Made by a program: the position numbers and the translations under genes. From JALYGK01 sp036259835 (GTDB lineage Bacteria > Actinomycetota > UBA4738), in assembly GCA_036259835.1 (NCBI GenBank), contig DATABA010000001.1, positions 1 through 21,290 of the forward strand: a DNA stretch of 21,290 nt. The letters run 5' to 3'. Shown piece by piece: positions 7,716-14,705 of this stretch. How positions within the stretch are numbered: position 1 is the first letter of the stretch; the number at the start of each line of letters is the position of its first letter. A model generated the notes under the pieces. It made no database searches. It was not told the DNA's origin and was given only the letters and a program-made list of their open reading frames with translations.

Positions 7716-8392
7716 TCGCCGAATGCTCTGACCTTCGCGGTCCTTGCCCACGGCGTGAGAAGCCGCTGAACGCCGATGAGTGCTCGGTCTCCAAGCACGG
7801 CAAGGGCAACCGAGAGCACCGCTCCTAGCAGGATCTCAGTTGGAAAGAAGCGGCGAACGCCGTCGAGAATGAACGCGCCCAGACCTCCTTTCCCGATCAA
7901 CGCGGTCACGGTGACCAGGCCGACCGTGGTGACCAACGCGAGCCGGATGCCGGCCACGATAACCGGCAGGGCCAATGGGACCTCGACTCGCCACAACAGC
8001 TGACGTTGTGTGTAACCCATCCCGATAGCCGCCTCTCTCGCATCCGGCGGAACGCCCGACAGCCCGGCCACGATGTTCCGGATGAGGATAAGGAGCGTGT
8101 ATCCCACCAGGCCGATCTCGGCCGTGAGCGTCGAAAGGCCGGTGAAGGGAACCAGGATCGCGAACAGGGCCAGGCTAGGAATCGTGTACAGCAGTCCGGT
8201 GACGAACGTGATGGGCGCATAGAAGCGTCTCCGTCGATACGCCAGAATGGCCAGCGGGACCGAGATCAGAAGACCGAATCCAAGTGCCAACCCAGTCAGC
8301 TGGAGGTGCTCCAAAAGCTGCGTCGCGACATCGTCGAGATGCCCGCCGATCCAGTCCCACCTCACGAGCGGTTCATCCACCTGAAGGAGCAT
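7712..8392 (-). CDS. Osmoprotectant ABC transporter permease (OpuCB/OpuCD-like)
   Basis: ATG 8392 is chosen because it forms TGATG with the ATPase stop (8392-8394) and has AAGGAG about ten bases before it, giving 226 residues. The N-terminus QLLEHLQLTGLALGFGLLIS parallels that of the following permease, showing common ancestry. The EAA loop is DAREAAIGMGYTQRQLLWRV followed by EVPLALPVIVAGIRLAL. Other conserved stretches are LLYTIPSLALFAIL, YTLLILIRNIVAGL and IGKGGLGAFI. The order ATPase, permease, permease with coupled translation is standard for OpuC/OsmU operons; the binding protein normally follows but here lies elsewhere. Confidence 0.93.
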   Translation of the reverse strand: MLLQVDEPLVRWDWIGGHLDDVATQLLEHLQLTGLALGFGLLISVPLAILAYRRRRFYAPITFVTGLLYTIPSLALFAILVPFTGLSTLTAEIGLVGYTLLILIRNIVAGLSGVPPDAREAAIGMGYTQRQLLWRVEVPLALPVIVAGIRLALVTTVGLVTVTALIGKGGLGAFILDGVRRFFPTEILLGAVLSVALAVLGDRALIGVQRLLTPWARTAKVRAFGE

Positions 8393-9486
8393 CAAGAGAT
8401 GATCTCCTTTGAGATGCGCTCCAACGTGAGGATTCCCGCGTAGCGCTGACCCTCCGTTGCCACCACAGCCACGTTCGTCTTCGACGTGACGATTGAGTCG
8501 AGCGCTTGACGAAGGGAGCTGTCCGAGGTGACGTACGCGCTGAAGGGGCGGATCGTGGCCTCTTCGACGGTCCGGCGACCTTCCAGCGCGGCGGGGTCGA
8601 CCCACCCGAGAAGCTCTCCATCGTCGACCACGCTGGTCCAATCCAGGCCGAAGGACTCCATCGCCTTGTACGCCTCTTCGGTCGTGGCCGAAGAAGCCAC
8701 CACCGGTCCCTCCTCCACCTGGATGTCCGAGACCTTAATGAGCGCCAGGCGCTTGAGCCCCCGCTCTGCCCCCACGAATTGCTTCACGAAGCTGCTTGCA
8801 GGATCACGGAGGATCTCCTCGGGTGGCGCGAACTGTTCGACTCGCGCTCCGAGGTTCAGGATCGCGATGCGGTCGGCCATCTTGATCGCCTCATCGATGT
8901 CGTGTGTGACGAAGACGATGGTCTTTCGGATCTGCTCCTGAATGCGACGGAACTGATCCTGCAATCGCGAGCGAACGATCGGGTCTACGGCGGCGAACGG
9001 CTCATCCATGAGCATTACCGGTGGGTCGGCGGCCAGAGCTCGGGCCACGCCGACTCGTTGGCGCTGTCCGCCAGAGAGCTCGGCCGGATACCTTCCGAGG
9101 AGCTCCTGGTCCAGCCCGAACATCTGCATCAGCTCGCCGACTCGGCGGCGGATTCGGTCGTCGGCCCACCCGATCAGCCTGGGAACCGTGGCAATGTTCT
9201 GCTCAACGGTCCGGTGGGGCAGCAATCCGATGCTCTGAATGACGTAGCCGATCCCCCGGCGAAGCTCCACAGGATCCTGCTCCATCACGTTTTGTCCACC
9301 GACCCTGATCTCCCCGGAGGTCGGCTCGATCAGCCGGTTGATCATCTTCATGGTGGTGGTCTTGCCACATCCTGAAGGACCCACCAACACCACGGTTTCG
9401 CCCTGGTTGATTTCCAGGGAAAGATCGTCGACCGCCGCTCCCGCAGAATCGGTGAACCGCTTGGAGACATGAGTCAGGGAGATCAT
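8392..9486 (-). CDS. Osmoprotectant ABC transporter ATPase with CBS domains (OpuCA/ProV-like)
   Basis: A 364-residue ATPase that powers the importer from the cytoplasmic side. Residues 1-240 form the ABC domain with Walker A GPSGCGKTT (36-44), Q-loop Gln84, signature LSGGQRQR (137-144), Walker B VMLMDEP (157-163) and switch His195 (VTHD). Residues about 250-364 form a pair of CBS domains. In OpuA these sense ionic strength and gate the transporter. The ProV-specific stretch VMLMDEPFAAVDPIVRSRLQ is clear. ATG 9486 has AGGA ten bases upstream. First gene of the operon; its promoter should lie in 9487-9594, between it and the broken methyltransferase gene, but I found no convincing boxes. Confidence 0.95.
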   Translation of the reverse strand: MISLTHVSKRFTDSAGAAVDDLSLEINQGETVVLVGPSGCGKTTTMKMINRLIEPTSGEIRVGGQNVMEQDPVELRRGIGYVIQSIGLLPHRTVEQNIATVPRLIGWADDRIRRRVGELMQMFGLDQELLGRYPAELSGGQRQRVGVARALAADPPVMLMDEPFAAVDPIVRSRLQDQFRRIQEQIRKTIVFVTHDIDEAIKMADRIAILNLGARVEQFAPPEEILRDPASSFVKQFVGAERGLKRLALIKVSDIQVEEGPVVASSATTEEAYKAMESFGLDWTSVVDDGELLGWVDPAALEGRRTVEEATIRPFSAYVTSDSSLRQALDSIVTSKTNVAVVATEGQRYAGILTLERISKEIIS

Positions 9487-9594
9487 CCGGCTCGAGTCCT
9501 GTTCATCCCAAAGATCGCTCTTGTCGAACTCCGCTTTGGCACAAGCCGAGAAAGCGCCGGAAGCGATCGGGCGAAGCGCTCATGGAGCGAATCT

Positions 9595-10251
9595 TTAACC
9601 GCGACGAAATACAAACACCCACTGGATCAGCCCATATTCCTCGAGTTCGGCTTCGGAGAAGAACCGGGGCGGCCGGCCAAGCGGAAGACATGGCGAAAGC
9701 CTGCCTCGATGAAGCGGTCGACAATGTCGTCGCCGTAGAGTCGAACATGGTTTGCCTGACCGAAGCGCTCGACTCGCTCTGAAGGAAAGAGCGACGCGTC
9801 CTCGTCAGTGAGTCCGCGCTTCCGTGGAACCTGCACGATGAGCGCGGCCCCAGGGCGGAGAACCGATCCAAGCTGCCGCATAGCGCCGCGGTCATCCTCG
9901 ATGTGCTCCAGAACGTGGTAGGCGATGACGATGTCGAACTGCCTGAAAAGGGAAGTGCCAACACATCGGCGTGGACGTCGGCCGGACGGTACTTGTCGAG
10001 CGTGAGATAGCGGGCGCGTGGATATTCTTCGAACGAAGACTTGAACGCGGCACTTGGCCTACCTCCAGAATGCACGGGGGCGGCTCCAGCGTGAACCACT
10101 CCGTCAGCGGCCGGGCGAGTAGTCGATGTCGAGCGAGCGACCAGCAGACAGAGCATCGTTTGCCCTTTTCGGGCAGGAACTCGCGGCTGGATCCACAGAT
10201 GAGGCATCGACGGCGCGACGACGGAATCAGGCTCTGGGATTCAAGAACCAT
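9595..10251 (-). pseudogene. Zinc-ribbon class I SAM methyltransferase with three frameshifts
   Basis: The reading frame from ATG 10251 encodes CLICGSSREFLPEKGKRCSVC and WSLARHRLLARPL, a CxxC-CxxC ribbon plus 'SLxRHR' helix known from methyltransferases of surface-glycan loci, then ILEVG of SAM motif I. One base appears lost near 10056 (GGCCCAA to GGCCAA). The next frame gives PSAAFKSSFEEYPRARYL and ADVLALPF. A second loss lies at 9942-9949, and the third frame continues QFDIVIAYHVLEHIEDDRGA, then LRPGAALIVQVP. A third loss near 9671 returns to the first frame, ending FFSEAELEEYGLIQWVFVFR and TAA at 9595-9597. Repaired length is about 219 residues. As written no frame gives a complete enzyme. 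It lies 240 bases behind the ABC exporter. Confidence 0.75.
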
Positions 10252-10491
10252 GTCATATGCCTAGCACGTTAACGCGGACGACCGTTTCGACGATCACCGG
10301 CCCGCAGGCACTGTCTCGAGATCGATCGCCATCACATGCCCGCCCCCTTGCTCGTTCAAGGGGATTCCGCGATGCCGGCGCGCTCGCGCAAGGAAGAACC
10401 TGAGTCTGACGAAGTCGCGTGCATGACCTTGCAGCACGAAGACACGCGGCCGTTGGCCTGCTGGTATGTCAGGGGCAGCGCGCTGATGTGG
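10252..10491. other. Intergenic region between ABC exporter and methyltransferase
   Basis: No gene can be supported here. A 7-bp inverted repeat CCCCTTG/CAAGGGG (10344-10363, loop CTCGTT) has no T tract on either side and is at best a weak transcript end. Past the exporter TGA (10492-10494) its own frame stays open for 65 more codons to TGA at 10294-10296. This stretch has mixed third-position composition and no good start. Confidence 0.4.
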
Positions 10492-12252
10492 TCACGGACT
10501 CGGTGGAGCGTGCGACGCCATGTCGGCCAGAGGCCGCTCGGCGCGATCCGCGAGCCGCCCCTCCTCTAGCCTCAACACAACATCCGGGTCGAAGTCAGCG
10601 ACCGCCTCATGGCTCACAACGACCGTGGTCCGGCCCGCCGCCACCTGTTTGACGGCCCGAGCGACGACCTCTCGAGCCTCAGGGTCCAGACCGGCCAGCG
10701 GCTCGTCCAAGAGGAGCACCCGAGCGTCTCGCAAGGCGGCGCGTGCGATCATCAGGCGGCGAGCCTCGCCCCCGGAAAGCGTCTCTCCTCCTTCACCGAG
10801 GAGGGCGTCGTAGCCGTTCGGAAGACGCGCAACGACGTCGTCCAGCAACGCGATCCGCGCTGCCTCTCTCAGTTGGTCTTCATTCGCGTCCGGCCGGCCG
10901 TAGAGGATGTTCTCCCGAACCGTAGCTCCGAACAGCTGCACCTGCTGAGGGACATACGCGAAGCGAAGGCGGTATGAGCTCAGTTGAAACTGCTGGATCG
11001 GCTCTCCATCGATGAGAACTTCGCCGTTGGTTGGCTCGACCAGCCGCAATAAAAGCGACAGTACAGTCGACTTTCCGGCCCCGTTCGGACCCGTCAACAC
11101 CGCCACGGCGCCTGCCGGCACGGCAAACGAGGCTCCGTTCAGCGCGTGCGCTCCTCCCTCATACGTGAAATGGACATTCTCGAACTGGATCGTCCCTTCG
11201 AACTGGGGAGCGGCGAGGCCCACGGAAGTGTCCTCCGGCGGCTCGCGGAGAACCTCCAGGAGCCGCTCGGCCCCGGCGGTGGCCCTCCCCGTTCGGACGC
11301 CGGCTTCGGAGACGGTTGCCAGCGGCCGGTACAGGCGCCGGACGTACGTGAGAAAGATCACGAGGTCACCCACCGTCACGGCGCCCACGAACGCCCGCCT
11401 CGCGCCGACCACAAGGACAACCGCCAATCCCAACCCCGTCAGGATATTGGTGACCCGGTCCATCTCCGCCGCGATTCGAGCCGCCTGGACCCCGGCTCGC
11501 TCCCCCGCACGGCTGTCCCTGGCAAACTCCTCGGTCGCCCGACCCTCCGCGGCGTATGCCTTCACCAGGTGGATCTGGCGCAGTGATTCGGCTGCTCTGG
11601 CCGCGGCCTGTCCCTGTTTTCGACGCTGCTTACGGGTAGCCTCCTTGAGCTTTCGAGACGACCTGGGAAGAGCTACGGCGATCCCGGGAAGCGGCAGGAA
11701 TGCCACTAAAGCCAGGACAGGGTCAATCACGAACATCACCACTGCCATCGCGACAAACAGCAGGACGGCTTCCAGCACTCGCATCCAGAGAGTGAAGAGG
11801 GTGTCTCGGACGAGGTTGACGTCCCCCATGATTCGGGTCAGGAGCTCGCCGGTCCGCTGACCCCCGTGGAACGGCATGGCCAACCGGTGGAGGTGCTCGA
11901 AGACCTGTCGGCGGATCCCGACGGTGAGGTCCCGGGCCACCTGAGCGCCCCTCTTTGCGAGGCGAAGGTTAAGAATCCCGTGGAAAGCAGCAACGGCGAC
12001 GGTCAGGACGGCGGCAGCCGCCACGGTCCCCCTCGCGGAAAGGCCGAATGATCCTTCGCTTCCGCGTCTGACCACAGTGTCCAAGACGAACTTCAGCGGC
12101 CACGGCTGCAGAAGCTTGACCGCGGTGAGGGAAAGCGTCAGGGCGATCGCCGCCCAGAGGTGACGGCGCTGACCGGATATGGCCGGACGAAAGACCCTCG
12201 CCGCCTCGCGAAGGGTCGAGAAGGAAACGTCCTTGAATGGAGATTGCCTCAC
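10492..12252 (-). CDS. ABC exporter half-transporter (TM domain fused to ATPase)
   Basis: A 586-residue type IV (MsbA-like) half-transporter. Residues 30-330 form the six-helix domain, with the coupling region VRDLTVGIRRQVFEHLHRLA-like at 107-125 and PFHGGQRTGELLTRIMGDV after it. The ATPase has Walker A GPNGAGKST (388-396), Q-loop Gln436, signature LSGGE (492-496), Walker B LLLDE (513-517) with catalytic Glu517, and switch His548, so both ATP sites of a homodimer could be active. GTG 12252 overlaps the stop of the double kinase (GTGA), with TGAGG eight bases upstream. It is a clear paralogue of the exporter at 14702-17059 (for example FAYVPQ.VQLF.ATVR.NI.Y), so homo- or heterodimers are possible. 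The cargo is unknown; context suggests a glycosylated lipid or oligosaccharide. Confidence 0.93.
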   Translation of the reverse strand: MRQSPFKDVSFSTLREAARVFRPAISGQRRHLWAAIALTLSLTAVKLLQPWPLKFVLDTVVRRGSEGSFGLSARGTVAAAAVLTVAVAAFHGILNLRLAKRGAQVARDLTVGIRRQVFEHLHRLAMPFHGGQRTGELLTRIMGDVNLVRDTLFTLWMRVLEAVLLFVAMAVVMFVIDPVLALVAFLPLPGIAVALPRSSRKLKEATRKQRRKQGQAAARAAESLRQIHLVKAYAAEGRATEEFARDSRAGERAGVQAARIAAEMDRVTNILTGLGLAVVLVVGARRAFVGAVTVGDLVIFLTYVRRLYRPLATVSEAGVRTGRATAGAERLLEVLREPPEDTSVGLAAPQFEGTIQFENVHFTYEGGAHALNGASFAVPAGAVAVLTGPNGAGKSTVLSLLLRLVEPTNGEVLIDGEPIQQFQLSSYRLRFAYVPQQVQLFGATVRENILYGRPDANEDQLREAARIALLDDVVARLPNGYDALLGEGGETLSGGEARRLMIARAALRDARVLLLDEPLAGLDPEAREVVARAVKQVAAGRTTVVVSHEAVADFDPDVVLRLEEGRLADRAERPLADMASHAPPSP

Positions 12253-14705
12253 CAGGCGTGCCTCAGCGAACTCGATGGCCCGGGGCTCGCCAGAATCTCG
12301 GTCGCCGTGCGGTCAAGCGGCTCCTCGTTGCCGGCCGGCGTACCCCGAGCCCACGAGACCGCTTCGTCGATCAGCGTAGGCGTCAGTTTCCGCCACGTCC
12401 GCCGGAACAGATATATGCATGAAAGCCGGAAAAGCGTCAGCGCTCCCAACGCGTGGACGGCCCTGTTGTCAACGGCGCCGTGGGCCGCCCGGTACGCATC
12501 GAGAAAACGCTGGCCCGCCCGGCGGCCTTCCTTGATGCTTCCTCCGCGCTGGAGCGTCCTGAGAAAAAGGTGCCCCATCATGTTGCCAACGTCCTCCACA
12601 GGGTCGCCACGGTGGACGAGATCGAGGTCGAGAATGGCAGGGTGATCGTGATGGATGAGCACGTTGCCGTCATGCAGATCGCCATGAAGAAGACGATCTT
12701 CCGTTGTTTCCGTTTGGCGCACCGCGTCGGATACCTCCGCAGCCGCCACTCGATACGCCGAGGCCGCGTCCGGAGCATGCCGCGCTGCAAGAGCAGCGTA
12801 CTCGGCCGGCTCCATGGGGGGGTTCAGAGGCGGGGCGTCCAACCGAAAACCACTGATCGAGTGAAGCTGGGAGACGGCTCCCGCGGCGACGTCGATTGCG
12901 GCATCGGCTCGATCGTCGCTCTTGAGGATGAAGTCTCGTAAGGACCGGCCCGGAACCTCAGCGAGCACGATGACGCCTTCCTCGGGCCGATAGTCGAGAA
13001 GCGGCGGGACTCGCGGCGCTCCCGGCGTTCCTGTCAGGAGGTCGTGCACAGCCCGATACCGCCGAAGCGCCTTTACCTTGGAGGGCGGACGAATCTTGAC
13101 GTAAGCCGCGGGCTCTCCCTGTCGCCCGGGAACCCTCACCGTCGCACGGCGCCCCACGCGGTAGTTGATGAGCTCGCCCTGGCCGATCCATCGGCCGAGC
13201 GCCGGGAGGTCGGCGTCGTCCTTCGGCCGGACCTCACGGAACGAATCGGTGGCCCCATCGTATACGCCATAGATCAGGTTCCCTGAGGGATCCTCCAGGA
13301 ACCCGGCCCACTTGGTCCCCTCCTTCGGGTAGAAGGCCTGCCATTGTGCACCCGCCGCCATGGGTCTCCGCCCCGAAAAGAACGATGGCCGGCCGCTCCA
13401 GGAACCTCGGATCACCTCCAGCGCCAAATCGAGGAGCTCTACGGGGCGAGTGGGCCACCAGCTGTCGAGCGCCCGCCGCAAGACCGAACCGGCTGCGCGA
13501 TCCGCGAGAGCCGACGCGATGAAGAACGACAGCCGTTCGGTAGGTCCGCCTCCGGTCGCGCGCATGTACTCCTCCACGAACCTCTCCTCGAATTCGCCAA
13601 GGCGAGATCGGGCTTCGGGGTGCTGTGCGACTTCGTCTCGCAGATGCGCCACAACTTTTCCGACGTCCTGCAAGGGGTCGCCCATACGCGACCGTTCGAG
13701 GTCCACGATGACGGGGCCGTTCAGGGAGTCGAGAACGTTGTGCAATGCCATGTCGCCGTGTACGAGTCCGACATGGTTCTCGCCCGCCGATGGAAGCAAG
13801 CGGGTCAATCCTTCCAAGACCTCTTTTGCCGCCTTCGCCACGGTGGGATCCAATGCCGCTGCCGCCTCGAGCGCTCCCGAAAGCGTCTCGAGCAAGGCTG
13901 CCGGACCAGTCGGCTCGACGAAGGCGGGCTTACAACGGTGCAGGCGGATCAGCGCATCGGCGAGCGCCGACGGGTCGCCGCGACCGTCTAGAACCGCCGA
14001 AAGGTATTCATCCCCATCCGCCTGCTCTTCGACGAAGACGCGACCACGGAGGATTGCTCCGAACGGCCGTGGGACCACGGACGACCCACCGGCCCTTCGA
14101 ACGGCGGCCGAAAGATTGGCCAGGCGCTCGCCACGGGTGTCCGAAAAGACCCGAACGAAGAAGGCCTTCCAATCCAGATTCGCGCCCGGATGCATACCAA
14201 CCGTCGCGGAGGCGATGAACCGTCGCTCTGGCTTGTACCGGACCGGCCTCAGTGTCGTTGTTCCGGCGTCGACTGGGAACTCTTCGGTCAGCAGGTCCTC
14301 GAGCTCCGAGACGACGCGATCGAGCTTCCGGAGCCCTCGCAATTGGGTGTCGTTCGGAAACACGAATAGAAGGGTCCTGCCACCCTCGAGGAGGACGAAT
14401 CCAGGACCGAGTGGCGTTGCGACGGGCCGCGATCCGCTCCATTTCCGAGCAACAACTTGGATATGGTCATCCGTGAACGTGCGAGCGTACGCGGGGAGAG
14501 AAACCGGCTTACCGTCGCGTTCGAGGCCGCGCAACGCGTATCCGACGATGGCGCCCTTTCCCGGTTTGAGCCGGACGTAAGTTGGTTGGGCCTCATCCGC
14601 GCGAACGCCCGCCCGGGTGAATGCCCGGGCTGCATCTTCGGGCGCCAGCAGCCAGTCGAGATCTCGCAGCCCCGAATCAGGGCCACGAGGCTCCACCTGG
14701 CTCAT
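12249..14705 (-). CDS. Tandem APH-fold phosphotransferase (two kinase domains)
   Basis: ATG 14705 overlaps the preceding exporter stop (ATGA), giving 818 residues. Two complete aminoglycoside-phosphotransferase/choline-kinase-like catalytic cores are visible. The first is VHGDMALHNVL (about 315-325) with VIVDLERSRMGDPLQDVG carrying the metal-binding Asp; the second is LHGDLHDGNVLI (about 673-684) with AILDLDLVHRGDPVEDVG. Both keep the HGDxxxxN catalytic loop and the DxD/E metal site, so both look active. The N-lobe strand motif 'Y..KPG/ER' occurs twice before the first core (VRLKPGKGAIVGY and VRYKPERRFIASA), and NYRVGRRATVRV precedes the second. This suggests an extra, degenerate N-lobe at the front. 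No TM segments. A cytosolic small-molecule or sugar kinase is likely; the substrate is unknown. Confidence 0.9.
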   Translation of the reverse strand: MSQVEPRGPDSGLRDLDWLLAPEDAARAFTRAGVRADEAQPTYVRLKPGKGAIVGYALRGLERDGKPVSLPAYARTFTDDHIQVVARKWSGSRPVATPLGPGFVLLEGGRTLLFVFPNDTQLRGLRKLDRVVSELEDLLTEEFPVDAGTTTLRPVRYKPERRFIASATVGMHPGANLDWKAFFVRVFSDTRGERLANLSAAVRRAGGSSVVPRPFGAILRGRVFVEEQADGDEYLSAVLDGRGDPSALADALIRLHRCKPAFVEPTGPAALLETLSGALEAAAALDPTVAKAAKEVLEGLTRLLPSAGENHVGLVHGDMALHNVLDSLNGPVIVDLERSRMGDPLQDVGKVVAHLRDEVAQHPEARSRLGEFEERFVEEYMRATGGGPTERLSFFIASALADRAAGSVLRRALDSWWPTRPVELLDLALEVIRGSWSGRPSFFSGRRPMAAGAQWQAFYPKEGTKWAGFLEDPSGNLIYGVYDGATDSFREVRPKDDADLPALGRWIGQGELINYRVGRRATVRVPGRQGEPAAYVKIRPPSKVKALRRYRAVHDLLTGTPGAPRVPPLLDYRPEEGVIVLAEVPGRSLRDFILKSDDRADAAIDVAAGAVSQLHSISGFRLDAPPLNPPMEPAEYAALAARHAPDAASAYRVAAAEVSDAVRQTETTEDRLLHGDLHDGNVLIHHDHPAILDLDLVHRGDPVEDVGNMMGHLFLRTLQRGGSIKEGRRAGQRFLDAYRAAHGAVDNRAVHALGALTLFRLSCIYLFRRTWRKLTPTLIDEAVSWARGTPAGNEEPLDRTATEILASPGPSSSLRHAW

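Noticed and set aside
8506..9375. 289-codon + strand frame
   Set aside because: Opposite the ProV-like ATPase; no family features.
10344..10363. CCCCTTG/CAAGGGG hairpin as a terminator
   Set aside because: Only seven base pairs and no T tract on either strand.
10336..10569. 77-codon + strand frame in the gap next to the exporter
   Set aside because: Overlaps the exporter end antisense, has no ribosome binding site and no recognisable features.
13360..14580. 406-codon + strand open frame
   Set aside because: It lies wholly opposite the double kinase, whose motifs are clear; its translation is Arg/Ser/Pro-rich with no recognisable domain, as expected for an antisense frame in GC-rich DNA.
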